Shown: positions 28,933 through 37,606 of the stretch, piece after piece | Position numbering within the stretch: position 1 is the stretch's first letter | Layout of the letters: the number at the start of each line of letters is the position of its first letter | Source of the DNA: Lysobacter sp. Root690 | GTDB taxonomy: Bacteria > Pseudomonadota > Gammaproteobacteria > Xanthomonadales > Xanthomonadaceae | Direction of reading: 5' to 3' | Assembly: GCF_001427785.1 (NCBI RefSeq) | Contig: NZ_LMHM01000001.1 | Coordinates: 178,346-242,345, forward strand | Length of the DNA: 64,000 bases | The notes under the pieces: model-generated | Told to the model about the DNA's origin: nothing | The model's database searches: none | The model's input: only the letters and a program-made list of their open reading frames with translations | Translations under genes and position numbers: made by a program

Positions 28933-30054
28933 ATGACCCTATCGACCACGCACGCACCGGAACTCACCGCCGATGGCTCCACGCCTTCGCGGCTACGCCT
29001 TTCCGGATGCTGGACCCTCGAACATGCGGTCGCCATCGGCGAGACGCTCAAGCAGGCGCCCGAGGGCACCACCGAAGTCGACGCGAGCGGGGTCGAGCGG
29101 CTCGATTCGGTCGGCGTGTTGCAGCTGATGCGCTATGCGCGCCGCCACGATCTCGACTTCGACGCCGCGTTCAATTTCCACGAAAGCCACCGCGCGCTGG
29201 TCAGCGCGATCGAGGACGTGGCCGACGAGCGGCCGAAGAAGAAGCGCGAGTACGGCTTCGAAGCCGCGCTCGCGCGCCTGGGCTATGCGGTCACCGACAA
29301 CTGGAAGGAAGTGCTGGCCCTGGTCGCCTTCTTCGGCGAAACCCTGGTCAAGATGCTGCGGCTGTTCAAGAGCCCGGGCCGCTTCCGCCCGACCGCGACC
29401 GTGCATCACATGGAACAGGTCGGCCTCGACGCGGTGCCGCTGATCGCGCTGCTGTGCTATCTGGTCGGCGCGGTGGTGGCGTTCCTGGGCTCGACCATCC
29501 TCAAGGATTTCGGCGCGACCATCTTCGTGGTCGAACTGGTCAGCATCGCTTTCCTGCGCGAGTTCGGCGTGCTGCTGACCGCGATCGTGCTCGCCGGCCG
29601 CACCGCCAGCGCGTTCACCGCGCAGATCGGCGCGATGGTCAGCCGCGAGGAAGTCGATGCGATCCGCACCCTGGGCATGGACCCGATCGACCTGCTGGTG
29701 ATCCCGCGCGTGCTGGCGCTGCTGGTGATGCTGCCGCTGCTGACGTTCGTGGCGATGATCGCCGGCCTGCTCGGCGGCTTGACCGTCGGCGCCTACGGCC
29801 TGGACATTCCGCCGCAGCAATACCTCGCGCGCATGCACGAGACCATGCAGCTGCGCCACTTTCTGGTCGGCATGTCGAAGGCGCCGATCTTCGCCCTGCT
29901 GATCAGCCTGATCGGCTGCCTGGAAGGCCTGCAGGTCCAGGGCACCGCGCAGTCGGTCGGCGAGCGCACCACCTCCAGCGTGGTCCAGTCGATCTCGCTG
30001 GTGATCGTGCTCGATGCGTTCTTCGCCATCTGGTTCATGGAGATGGGCTGGTGA
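28933..30054 (+). CDS. mlaE: STAS-MlaE fusion permease of an Mla-type lipid ABC transporter
   Basis: MlaE-type permeases form the membrane channel of MCE lipid transporters that move phospholipids between inner and outer membrane. The 373-residue protein has an N-terminal STAS domain (about 15-100; LSGCWTLEHA and VDASGVERLDSVGVLQLMRYAR), the equivalent of separate MlaB, fused to the permease (about 130-373). The permease carries the family motif EFGVLLTAIVLAGRTASAFTAQIG and VSREEVDAIRTLGMDP, the coupling region for MlaF. About five hydrophobic helices are visible. It is the first gene of mlaE-mlaF-CPBP-mlaD-lipoprotein. Confidence 0.92.
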   Translation: MTLSTTHAPELTADGSTPSRLRLSGCWTLEHAVAIGETLKQAPEGTTEVDASGVERLDSVGVLQLMRYARRHDLDFDAAFNFHESHRALVSAIEDVADERPKKKREYGFEAALARLGYAVTDNWKEVLALVAFFGETLVKMLRLFKSPGRFRPTATVHHMEQVGLDAVPLIALLCYLVGAVVAFLGSTILKDFGATIFVVELVSIAFLREFGVLLTAIVLAGRTASAFTAQIGAMVSREEVDAIRTLGMDPIDLLVIPRVLALLVMLPLLTFVAMIAGLLGGLTVGAYGLDIPPQQYLARMHETMQLRHFLVGMSKAPIFALLISLIGCLEGLQVQGTAQSVGERTTSSVVQSISLVIVLDAFFAIWFMEMGW

Positions 30055-30061
30055 TCGCGCC

Positions 30062-30174
30062 GGGAATGGGGAATCGGGAATCGGGAATCGTTGAAAGGCG
30101 AGGTCCGTGCGCACTCGTTCCGGTCGCGGGGAAGTCGCTGTGACGATTCCCGATTCTCGATTCCCGATTCCCGA
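30062..30174. repeat. Heptad inverted-repeat element 5, extending into mlaF
   Basis: Left arm 30062-30090 has four GGGAATC-type heptads directly after the mlaE stop. The right arm 30144-30174 (gattcccgattctcgattcc and onward) is translated as the N-terminus of MlaF. Confidence 0.85.
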
Positions 30175-31012
30175 GGTCGTCGACGGCAAAGCCGACGACG
30201 ACTTGATCATCCGCATCCGCGGCCTGGTCAACCAATTCGGCGACCAGGTCGTTCACGACGGCCTCGACCTGGACGTGAAGCGCGGCGAGATCATTGGCGT
30301 GGTCGGCGGCTCGGGCACCGGCAAGTCGGTGATGATGCGGTCGATCCTGGGTCTGCGTAAGCCCAACGCCGGCGAGATCGAAGTGCTCGGCATCGACGCG
30401 CGCAATCCCGATCCGCGCATGCGCCGCCAGATCGAACGCAACACCGGCGTGCTGTTCCAGGACGGCGCGTTGTTCTCGTCGCTGACCGTAGGCGAAAACG
30501 TGCAGGTGCCGCTCAAGGAATACCACGGCGACCTGCCCGATTCGCTGCGCTACGAACTGGCGCTGCTCAAGGTCAAGCTGTCGGGTCTGCCGGCCGATGC
30601 GATCAACAAGCTGCCGTCGCAGCTGTCCGGCGGCATGCGCAAGCGCGCCGGCCTGGCGCGCGCGCTGGCGCTGGACCCGCCGCTGCTGTTCCTCGACGAG
30701 CCCACCGCCGGCCTGGACCCGATCGGCGCGGCCGCGTTCGACCGCTTGATCCGCACCCTGCAGCAGGCGCTGGGCCTGACCGTGTTCCTGATCACCCACG
30801 ACCTGGACACGCTGTACGCGATCTGCGATCGCATCGCGGTGCTCGCCGACAAGAAGGTGATCGCCTGCGCGCCGATCGAGGAGGTCGAGAAACTCGATCA
30901 CCCGTGGGTGCAGGAATATTTCCACGGCCCGCGCGCGCGCGCCGCGCAGGTCGCGCGCGACAAGAACGTGGACGACGCCGGTCGGCGGACGCCGGATGCG
31001 CCGGCGCGATGA
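30140..31012 (+). CDS. mlaF: Mla-type ABC transporter ATPase
   Basis: This is the ATPase partner of MlaE in an MCE lipid transporter. With the GTG at 30140 it has 290 residues: Walker A GGSGTGKS at 56-63, Q-loop FQDGALF, signature LSGGMRKRAGLARAL near 162, Walker B LLFLDEPTAGLDP near 184-196, and the H-loop LITHDLDT. Residues 3-11 (IPDSRFPIP) come from the heptad repeat and are not family sequence. Another GTG at 30107 would add 11 residues; both starts have G-rich upstream sequence, so the choice is uncertain. Its stop overlaps the CPBP gene start (ATGA). Confidence 0.93.
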   Translation: MTIPDSRFPIPEVVDGKADDDLIIRIRGLVNQFGDQVVHDGLDLDVKRGEIIGVVGGSGTGKSVMMRSILGLRKPNAGEIEVLGIDARNPDPRMRRQIERNTGVLFQDGALFSSLTVGENVQVPLKEYHGDLPDSLRYELALLKVKLSGLPADAINKLPSQLSGGMRKRAGLARALALDPPLLFLDEPTAGLDPIGAAAFDRLIRTLQQALGLTVFLITHDLDTLYAICDRIAVLADKKVIACAPIEEVEKLDHPWVQEYFHGPRARAAQVARDKNVDDAGRRTPDAPAR

Positions 31013-31899
31013 ACGGATTGCTCGCCCATCCCGATACGCTGTGGAGCGTGTCGATCTGGGCGGTGCTGTGTCTGGCCGCGGCGCTGTTGTGGTGGCCGAA
31101 GGCGCGCTCGGCGGTATACGTGCTGCTCGGCGCGGTCGCCATCGCGGGATTGATCCGCGGCGTATTCGATCCGCTGGCGCTGCTGTCGTTCGCCCTGCTC
31201 GGCCTGGCCGCGTGGCTGGTATTGCCGGCGCGGGCCAAGGGCGCGCGCATCGCCGGCCACGTCTTGTTCGTGCTGGTCGCGTTCGCGCTCGGGCTGCATC
31301 TGATGCCCGGCTTCCACAACCCGCAACTCATCAGCGACCTGCGGCTGACGCCCGACGCGGCGCCGATGTCGCTGTACCTGAATTTCGACAAGCCGCTGGC
31401 CGGGTTCTGGCTGCTGCTGTGCTGGCCGTTGCTGCGTCGCTTTGGCGAGGGCGACGGCACCCGTCCGGTCGCGGCCTCGCTGGCCGCCGGCCTGATCGGC
31501 GCGCTGCTCGCCGCGATGCTGTGCCTGGGCTTGGCGCTGGCGATGAACGCGGTCGCCTGGGCACCGAAATGGCCGGCGTTCGGCGCGCTGTGGGCACTCA
31601 ACAATCTGCTGCTGGTGGCGCTGACCGAAGAAGCGATGTTCCGCGGCTATCTGCAACACGCCTTGCAGCGGCGCTGGAGCGAGGTCCGGCATGGACCGAT
31701 CTACGCGACCTTCGTGGCCGCGCTCGCGTTCGGCCTGGTGCATGCCGGCGGCGGCTGGCGCTGGGTGTTGCTGGCCAGCTTGGCCGGACTGATCTACGGC
31801 TGGGCCTACCGCAAGGGCGGCCTGCTCGGCGCGGTGCTCGCCCACTTCGGCCTCAACCTGATTCATTTCACCGCGTTTACCTACCCCATGCTGGCATGA
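31009..31899 (+). CDS. CPBP family intramembrane protease
   Basis: A 296-residue polytopic membrane protein with the CPBP (CAAX protease / bacteriocin-processing, ABI) domain at the C-terminus. The conserved motifs are all present: EExxxR as TEEAMFRGYLQ (about 205-215), FxxxH as FGLVHAG, and HFGLNLIHF. These bind the catalytic site of glutamate intramembrane proteases. About eight hydrophobic segments are seen. It overlaps mlaF by ATGA and precedes mlaD by 34 bp, so it is co-transcribed with the lipid transporter, an uncommon place for a protease. Its substrate is unknown. Confidence 0.9.
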   Translation: MNGLLAHPDTLWSVSIWAVLCLAAALLWWPKARSAVYVLLGAVAIAGLIRGVFDPLALLSFALLGLAAWLVLPARAKGARIAGHVLFVLVAFALGLHLMPGFHNPQLISDLRLTPDAAPMSLYLNFDKPLAGFWLLLCWPLLRRFGEGDGTRPVAASLAAGLIGALLAAMLCLGLALAMNAVAWAPKWPAFGALWALNNLLLVALTEEAMFRGYLQHALQRRWSEVRHGPIYATFVAALAFGLVHAGGGWRWVLLASLAGLIYGWAYRKGGLLGAVLAHFGLNLIHFTAFTYPMLA

Positions 31900-31933
31900 T
31901 GCCGGCTGCCGCTTCATCGCTTGAAGGTGCCTG

Positions 31934-32863
31934 ATGGAAACCAAGGCCAATTACGTCCTCATCGGTGCGTTCACGATCATCGTGACGCTGTTCCTGCTGC
32001 TGTTCGCGCTGTGGGCGGCCAAGTACTCCTCGGAGAAGAGCTGGCGCGAATACGCGGTGATCTTCAACGAACCGGTCACCGGCCTGTCGGAAGGCAGCAC
32101 CGTGCAGTACAACGGCATCTCGGTCGGCACCGTGCAGCAGCTGAGCTTGGCGCCGGACGACCCGCGCCGCGTCATCGCCAAGCTGCGCCTGCAGGCCGAC
32201 GCGCCGATCAAGACCGACACCCGCGCCAAGCTGTCGCTGACCGGCATCACCGGCAGCCCGATCATCCAGCTCACCGGCGGCAGCCCCAACAGCCCGGCGC
32301 TGGCCGACGCCGAACGCAGCAGCGACATCCCGATCATCCAGACCGAGGCCTCGGCGCTGCAGAACATCGCCGACACCGCCAACCGTCTGGTCGCGCGCCT
32401 GGATCAGGTGCTCAGCGACGACAACGTCAAGCACGTGTCCAACACCCTGGCCAACATCGAATCGCTGACCAGTTCGATCGCCGACCAACGCGGCGACCTG
32501 CGCGAGTTGATCGCCAACGCGAAGAAGTCCAGCGAACAGCTCAGCCAGACCCTGGCCACCACCAACAAGGCGGTGGAGACGGTCGATCGCGAACTCGCCG
32601 GCAAGCTGCCGGGCATCATCAACAAGCTCGACAGCACCCTGACCAAGCTCGACTCGGCCGCCACCGGCGCCAACGGCATCCTCAACGACAACCGCGCCGC
32701 GATCGGCAGCTTCGCCAACGACGGCCTGGCCCAACTCGGCCCGACCCTGAGCGAGCTGCGTTCGCTGGTGCGCGATCTGCGCCGGATCAGCGATCGCCTG
32801 GACAACAACCCGACCCGGTATCTGCTGGGACGCGATGCGACCAAGGAGTTCGAGCCGAAATGA
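31934..32863 (+). CDS. mlaD: MCE domain protein MlaD
   Basis: MlaD-type proteins are anchored in the inner membrane, form hexameric MCE rings in the periplasm and pass lipids from the MlaFE core. The 309-residue protein has one N-terminal helix (YVLIGAFTIIVTLFLLLFAL, 7-26), a single MCE domain (about 38-115, with GLSEGSTVQYNGISVGTV and LSLTGITGSPIIQLTGG), and a long helical C-terminal region (140-300) with heptad-like Leu/Ile and Thr/Asn spacing (TLANIESLTSSIAD, LDSTLTKLDSAA). That is longer than E. coli MlaD (183) and nearer to the tunnel-forming MCE proteins with extended C-terminal helices. Its stop overlaps the next start by ATGA. Confidence 0.93.
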   Translation: METKANYVLIGAFTIIVTLFLLLFALWAAKYSSEKSWREYAVIFNEPVTGLSEGSTVQYNGISVGTVQQLSLAPDDPRRVIAKLRLQADAPIKTDTRAKLSLTGITGSPIIQLTGGSPNSPALADAERSSDIPIIQTEASALQNIADTANRLVARLDQVLSDDNVKHVSNTLANIESLTSSIADQRGDLRELIANAKKSSEQLSQTLATTNKAVETVDRELAGKLPGIINKLDSTLTKLDSAATGANGILNDNRAAIGSFANDGLAQLGPTLSELRSLVRDLRRISDRLDNNPTRYLLGRDATKEFEPK

Positions 32864-33642
32864 AGCGGGTTATCGACTTATCGGTGGGCGCCGCTCGCGG
32901 TGAAAGCCACGACATGATTATCGGCATGACGGATATGAACCAGAATTTGGATTGCGCGATTTCGGCTCGCGGCCGTTTCGCTTCCAGGAATTCCGCTCGC
33001 GTGCGTAACTTCGGGTGGTTGTCCGCCGCCCTGCTGGCCGCATTCGCTTTGAGCGGCTGCTCGTCGATCCTCGGCGAAAAACCCAAGGCGCCGACCGTGC
33101 AGTACGCCCCCGATCCGCGCGTGCCGGCCGATCCGAGCTGGCCGAGCGCGAACTGGCAGTTGTCGCTGAGCGCGCCCAACGCCGCGCGCATGATCGACAG
33201 CCTGCGCATCGCGGTGCGTCCGAGCGGCAACGAGATCCAGGTGTACAAGGGCGCGGCCTGGGCCAAGCTGCCGAGCAGCATGATCGAGGATTCGCTGCTG
33301 CGCACGCTCGAGGACTCCGGCAAGATCGCCGCGGTCGCGCGCCAGGGCAGCGGCATCGGCGCGGACTACAAGCTGGTGCTCGACCTGCGCCGGTTCGAAT
33401 CCGACTACGGCCAGGACGCGGCGCTGCCGTCGGCGACGATCGAGATCAACGCCAAGCTGATCCACAGCTCGGACCAGAAGGTTGTCGCTTCGCGCACCTT
33501 CCTGCAGGCGCAAGCGGCCGCGACCACCGCGGTGCCGGACGTGGTCAATGCGTTCGGACGCGCGCTGGAAACGGTCACCGGCGAGATCGCCGGGTGGACG
33601 TTGACCTCGGGCGACGTGCACGAGAAGACGCACAAGCGCTGA
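32860..33642 (+). CDS. ABC-type transport auxiliary lipoprotein (PqiC-like)
   Basis: A 260-residue protein whose C-terminal part (about 75-250) fits the ABC-transport auxiliary lipoprotein domain found with MCE transporters, where it is thought to act at the outer membrane end. YDPR-like motif VQYAPDPRV, SLRIAVRPSGNEIQVYKGAAWAKLPSSM and the helix RTLEDSG are typical. A lipobox LSGC lies unusually far in (about 62-65) behind a hydrophobic stretch LSAALLAAFA. The ATG at 32860 overlaps mlaD by ATGA and is given here, but a GTG at 33001 would place the lipobox in a normal 18-residue signal and may be the working start. Confidence 0.83.
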   Translation: MKRVIDLSVGAARGESHDMIIGMTDMNQNLDCAISARGRFASRNSARVRNFGWLSAALLAAFALSGCSSILGEKPKAPTVQYAPDPRVPADPSWPSANWQLSLSAPNAARMIDSLRIAVRPSGNEIQVYKGAAWAKLPSSMIEDSLLRTLEDSGKIAAVARQGSGIGADYKLVLDLRRFESDYGQDAALPSATIEINAKLIHSSDQKVVASRTFLQAQAAATTAVPDVVNAFGRALETVTGEIAGWTLTSGDVHEKTHKR

Positions 33643-33685
33643 GTCGCCGCGCGGCATTCGGTTTGACCCGCGCCCGTCCGACGCC

Positions 33686-34045
33686 ATGAACAACCCGTAC
33701 CAAACCGGACGGGCCGCGCTACCGCCCGGCACGCCAAACGCGTGGCTTGCGACGGTCTGCTTGGGCGTCGTCGCCTTGCTCACCCTGACGGCCTGGCTGA
33801 TCGCCGGATACGCTCGCTCGAACCTGGCCCAATACGGCGTAAACGAGCAGAACTTCGCTCTTGATCCCATCACGCTAAGACGATTGCATGCCCACACCTA
33901 TCTGTTCGGGCCCTTGCTGCTGGCCGCTGTGGCCGCCATCGCCGGCGCCGCGTGGCCGCGCCGGCGCGACTGGTTCAATCGCTGCGCGCTGACGGCATGT
34001 CTCATGACGCTGCCGATATTCGTGTACGCCGTCGTGTGGCAGTGA
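33686..34045 (+). CDS. Small membrane protein of unknown function
   Basis: The 119-residue protein is not from a family I recognise. It has three hydrophobic segments, around 22-43 (ATVCLGVVALLTLTAWLIAGYA), 72-90 (YLFGPLLLAAVAAIAGAAW) and 100-118. A short loop with NLAQYGVNEQNFALDPITLRRLHAHTY lies between the first two. It follows the lipoprotein gene by 43 bp on the same strand and could be transcribed with the Mla-type operon, but nothing else links it to lipid transport. Codon usage is a little less GC-rich than its neighbours. Confidence 0.65.
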   Translation: MNNPYQTGRAALPPGTPNAWLATVCLGVVALLTLTAWLIAGYARSNLAQYGVNEQNFALDPITLRRLHAHTYLFGPLLLAAVAAIAGAAWPRRRDWFNRCALTACLMTLPIFVYAVVWQ

Positions 34046-34139
34046 GCGTGGCGGCAGGTTCGAGACAGCGTTTCGCACGCTTCGTATCAGGCCACGCGCG
34101 ATACGGGCATCTTCGAAATCCCCTCCTGGACTGCGCCCT

Positions 34140-34730
34140 TCACCGCCGCCCGATCACCCGAAACGTCAGATTGATCCGCTCCCCCACCGGTTTGGCCGTG
34201 CGCGGCAGGGCGTGCCGGTAATTGGCCTGGGTCGGCCCCGACATCAGCAGCACACTGCCGTGGCCGAGCGCCAGTTCGCCCTTGAGGCCCTCACGGCGGC
34301 GGTGTTTGAAGGTGAAGCGCCGGGTCGCGCCCAGGCTCAACGAGGCGATCAACGGCGCGCGGCCGAGTTCGGGTTCGTCGTCGCTGTGCCAGCCCATCGC
34401 ATCGCGGCCGTCGCGGTAACGATTGGCCAGCACGCTGTTGAACGGCGCGCCCAGTTCCTCGGCCAGCCGCTGTCGTACCGCGTGCAGCGGCCGCGGCCAG
34501 GGATGCGGTTGGAAGTCGGCGCCCGAGTAGCGGTAATGCGCGTCGGCGTCGCCGATCCAACTGCTCAGCCGCGGCGAATCGTGCTCGCGGCCGAACAGGC
34601 GGATGCGATGCACCTCCCACGGCACCTGCTGCAACAAGGCCGCATACAGCGCGTCCGCGGCCTCCCCGTCCAGCCAGTTCGGATGGTAAGCCAGTTCGGC
34701 GTCTTCCAGCGGCAGTCGGGTCCAGGGCAT
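34140..34730 (-). CDS. alkB: AlkB-like 2-oxoglutarate/Fe(II) dioxygenase
   Basis: AlkB-type enzymes remove methyl groups from 1-methyladenine and 3-methylcytosine by oxidation. The 196-residue protein is close in length and motifs to the ALKBH2/3-like bacterial group. Iron ligands are H115 and D117 (GWHSDDEP) and H173 (NYRHALPRT); the 2-oxoglutarate Arg is R185 in ERINLTFR. Substrate-side motifs LANRYRDGRDAMGWHSD and SLSLGATRRFTFKHR are clear. It is a single gene, convergent with the small membrane protein gene. Confidence 0.93.
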   Translation of the reverse strand: MPWTRLPLEDAELAYHPNWLDGEAADALYAALLQQVPWEVHRIRLFGREHDSPRLSSWIGDADAHYRYSGADFQPHPWPRPLHAVRQRLAEELGAPFNSVLANRYRDGRDAMGWHSDDEPELGRAPLIASLSLGATRRFTFKHRRREGLKGELALGHGSVLLMSGPTQANYRHALPRTAKPVGERINLTFRVIGRR

Positions 34731-34968
34731 GGGCGGACGCTAGCACGCGTCCGGCGCGCGCCGCGATCCGATTCCTGCACAGTTCGCTGGGCCCGTCGGC
34801 GGCACCGGATCGGACCCAAACCCCGCCGCCAATGGCCCACGCAAGGCCCAAAACACCGGCCGCGTTCCGTTTAAAACAGCTCAATCGTTCACCGTGCCGG
34901 CGTTTGAAATGGCGCCGCCCGCGCAAACCCGCGACAATGCCGGGATTGCACGCACGAGTACCGCCAGC

Positions 34969-36621
34969 ATGAGCGAACAGCCGATCGATACGGTCCAGCC
35001 GTCCGACACGCCAGCCATCGAGATCGAACGCGACGTCATGGAATACGACGTCGTCACCGTCGGCGCCGGTCCGGCCGGGCTGTCGTTCGCGATCCGGCTC
35101 AAGCAGCTCAATCCGGAGATCTCGGTCTGCGTGATCGAGAAGTCCAGCACCATCGGCGCCCACATCCTGTCCGGCGCGGTGATCGAAACCGGCCCGCTCG
35201 ACGCGCTGCTGCCGAACTGGCGCGACAACCCGCCGCCGATCTGCGTGCCGGCCACCGACGACGAGTTCTGGCTGCTGACCAAGACCGGCGGGCGCAAGCT
35301 GCCGGTGCCGCCGGGCATGAACAACCACGGCAACGTGATCGTCAGCCTCGGCGCGATGTGCGCCTGGCTGGCGCCGCAGGCCGAAGCGCTGGGCGTGGAG
35401 ATCTATCCGGGCTTCGCCGCCGCCGAAACCCTGCACGACCCCGACGGCCGCGTCGCCGGCGTGCGCATCGGCGACATGGGCATCTCCAAGGACGGCACGC
35501 CGAAGGACGGCTTCACCGCCGGCATCGACATCCGCGCCAAGGTCACCGTGTTCGCCGAAGGCGCGCGCGGGCATCTGACCAAGCGCCTGATCAAGCGCTT
35601 CAAGCTCGACGCCGACAGCGACCCGCAGGGCTATTCGATCGGCATCAAGGAACTGTGGCAGGTGCCCGAGGACCGGGTCAGCCCCGGTAAGATCGTCCAC
35701 AGCTTCGGCTGGCCGGCCGACAGCCACACCTACGGCGGCAGCTTCCTGTATCACCTGGACAAGGGCCGCATCGCCCTGGGCTACGTCAGCGGCCTGGATT
35801 ACCGCGACCCGGACTACAAACCGTGGGAAGCCTTCCAGCAATGGAAGAACCACCCGATGGTCAAGCCGCTACTGGAAGGCGGCAACCTGGTCTCGGCCGG
35901 CGCGCGCGCGATCGTCACCGGCGGCTATCAATCGCTGCCCAAGGTCGAGATGCCCGGCGCTCTGCTGATCGGCGACACCGCCGGCCTGCTCAACGTGCCC
36001 AAGGTCAAGGGCACCCATCAGGCGATCCGCAGCGGCATGCTCGCCGCCGAGCATCTGGTCGCGGCCGAACTCGCGGCGGAAGGCTTCGACGCCAAGCTGC
36101 GCGCGTCCGAGGCGATGGCCGAACTCAAGAAGGTCCGCAACATCAAGCCCGCGTTCAAGAAGGGCTTGTGGTTCGGCATGCTCAACGCCGCCTGGGAAAC
36201 CGTCACCGGCGGGCTGTCGCCGTGGACCTTGAAGAACAAGCCGGACTGGTCGTCGCTGCAGAAACTCGGCGAGGCCGAAAAGCCCAAGCGCGATTACCTC
36301 GACCGCACCCTGGCGCCGCGCGACCGCCTGGCCTCGGTGTACTTCGCCGCGACCGAGCACGACGAAGACCAGCCGGTGCACCTCAAGGTCGCCGACACCA
36401 ACATCTGCATCACCCAATGCGCCGAGGAATACGGCAACCCCTGCACCCGCTTCTGCCCGGCCGGCGTGTACGAGATCGTCGAGGAAGAAGGCAGCAAGCG
36501 CCTGCAGATCAACTCGGCGAACTGCGTCCACTGCAAGACCTGCGACATCAAGGACCCGTACGAGATCATCAACTGGGTGACGCCGGAAGGTGGCGCGGGG
36601 CCGAATTACCAGAATCTGTAA
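34969..36621 (+). CDS. etfD: Electron transfer flavoprotein-ubiquinone oxidoreductase
   Basis: ETF-QO takes electrons from reduced ETF and passes them to ubiquinone at the inner membrane. The 550-residue protein has an N-terminal FAD fold (VGAGPAGLSFA, 31-41), the ubiquinone-binding and membrane-surface region in the middle, and a C-terminal ferredoxin-like domain with a 4Fe-4S cluster: CTRFCPAGVYE and CVHCKTCDIKDP. The start at MSEQPID gives the usual length; an upstream ATG at 34894 adds 25 residues without homology. Its partners EtfB and EtfA are encoded 7 kb downstream. A strong terminator follows. Confidence 0.96.
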   Translation: MSEQPIDTVQPSDTPAIEIERDVMEYDVVTVGAGPAGLSFAIRLKQLNPEISVCVIEKSSTIGAHILSGAVIETGPLDALLPNWRDNPPPICVPATDDEFWLLTKTGGRKLPVPPGMNNHGNVIVSLGAMCAWLAPQAEALGVEIYPGFAAAETLHDPDGRVAGVRIGDMGISKDGTPKDGFTAGIDIRAKVTVFAEGARGHLTKRLIKRFKLDADSDPQGYSIGIKELWQVPEDRVSPGKIVHSFGWPADSHTYGGSFLYHLDKGRIALGYVSGLDYRDPDYKPWEAFQQWKNHPMVKPLLEGGNLVSAGARAIVTGGYQSLPKVEMPGALLIGDTAGLLNVPKVKGTHQAIRSGMLAAEHLVAAELAAEGFDAKLRASEAMAELKKVRNIKPAFKKGLWFGMLNAAWETVTGGLSPWTLKNKPDWSSLQKLGEAEKPKRDYLDRTLAPRDRLASVYFAATEHDEDQPVHLKVADTNICITQCAEEYGNPCTRFCPAGVYEIVEEEGSKRLQINSANCVHCKTCDIKDPYEIINWVTPEGGAGPNYQNL

Positions 36622-36643
36622 TCGCACCCATCCGCGAACATGC

Positions 36644-36672
36644 AAAAAGGCCGCCCGAAAGGCGGCCTTTTT
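36644..36672 (+). terminator. Terminator of the ETF-QO gene
   Basis: A 12-bp stem (aaaaaggccgcc 36644-36655, ggcggccttttt 36661-36672) with a 5-base loop, ending in T5. It is followed by an oppositely useful hairpin for scoB. Confidence 0.9.
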
Positions 36673-36744
36673 GTTGCGCCGCGCTTGCAACGGCAGCCAG
36701 GAACGCCCTGGCACGCGGCCACCCGGCGCGGCCGTGGGTATAAA

Positions 36745-36772
36745 CGAAAAGCCGCCTTTCGGCGGCTTTTCG
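36745..36772 (-). terminator. Terminator of scoB
   Basis: cgaaaagccgcc (36745-36756) pairs with ggcggcttttcg (36761-36772) around a 4-base loop. On the minus strand it ends in ttttcg then ttta, 20 bp past the scoB stop. Confidence 0.85.
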
Positions 36773-36791
36773 ACACTCGACGAACGCTCGC

Positions 36792-37424
36792 TCAGTTGCG
36801 CTTGAACGGCACGCCGGTCTTTTCCCGCAGTTCCTCGTCGCTCACGCCCGGCGCGGTTTCGATCAGCACCAGGCCCTGTTCGGTCACGTCCATCACCGCC
36901 AGTTCGGTGATGATGCGGTTGACCACGCCCAGGCCGGTCAGGGGCAAGGTGCATTCGGGCAGGATCTTGTGTTCGCCGTTCTTGGCGCTGTGCTCCATCA
37001 GCACGACCACGCGCTTGACCCCGGCGACCAGATCCATCGCGCCGCCCATGCCCTTGACCATCTTGCCGGGCACCATCCAGTTGGCCAGATCGCCCTTGTC
37101 GGTGACCTGCATCGCGCCAAGGATCGCCAGGTCGATATGGCCGCCGCGGATCATCGCGAAGCTGTCGTGGCTGCCGAAGTAGCTGGCGCCCGAACGCGCG
37201 GTCACGGTCTGCTTGCCGGCGTTGATCAGGTCGGCGTCAACCTCGTCCTCGGTCGGAAACGGACCGATGCCGAGCAATCCGTTTTCGGACTGCAGCCACA
37301 CGTCGATGCCGTCGGGAATGAAATTGGCGACCAGGGTCGGCAAGCCGATACCGAGGTTCACATAGGCGCCGTCGGTGAGTTCCTGCGCGGCGCGTTGCGC
37401 CATTTCGTCGCGGGTCCAAGACAT
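36792..37424 (-). CDS. scoB: 3-oxoacid CoA-transferase subunit B
   Basis: Subunit B of succinyl-CoA:3-ketoacid CoA-transferase, which moves CoA from succinyl-CoA to acetoacetate in ketone body and short-chain acid use. The 210-residue protein carries the catalytic Glu (E47) in SENGLLG and the family blocks [15 protein letters not shown] and [19 protein letters not shown]. The start at MSWTRDEM has AAAGGA upstream and gives the usual length. The A subunit gene lies 182 bp upstream on the same strand. In Xanthomonas these genes have been called lpsI/lpsJ; their enzymatic family is CoA-transferase. Confidence 0.94.
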   Translation of the reverse strand: MSWTRDEMAQRAAQELTDGAYVNLGIGLPTLVANFIPDGIDVWLQSENGLLGIGPFPTEDEVDADLINAGKQTVTARSGASYFGSHDSFAMIRGGHIDLAILGAMQVTDKGDLANWMVPGKMVKGMGGAMDLVAGVKRVVVLMEHSAKNGEHKILPECTLPLTGLGVVNRIITELAVMDVTEQGLVLIETAPGVSDEELREKTGVPFKRN

Positions 37425-37606
37425 GAGTAGCGGTTCCTTTGATTCGAAAGTGGTTGCCAAAACAACCACGAGAAAGAGAGTCGGCAACAACGATGGTTCT
37501 GACTTCAGCAAGACAACGAGGCGAGCCGCAACGACCGTTTCAACTTCAGCGCGGCGATCAACATCGACGCCACAGCCACGAAACGCTCAACCCACCCTCG
37601 CCCCAC

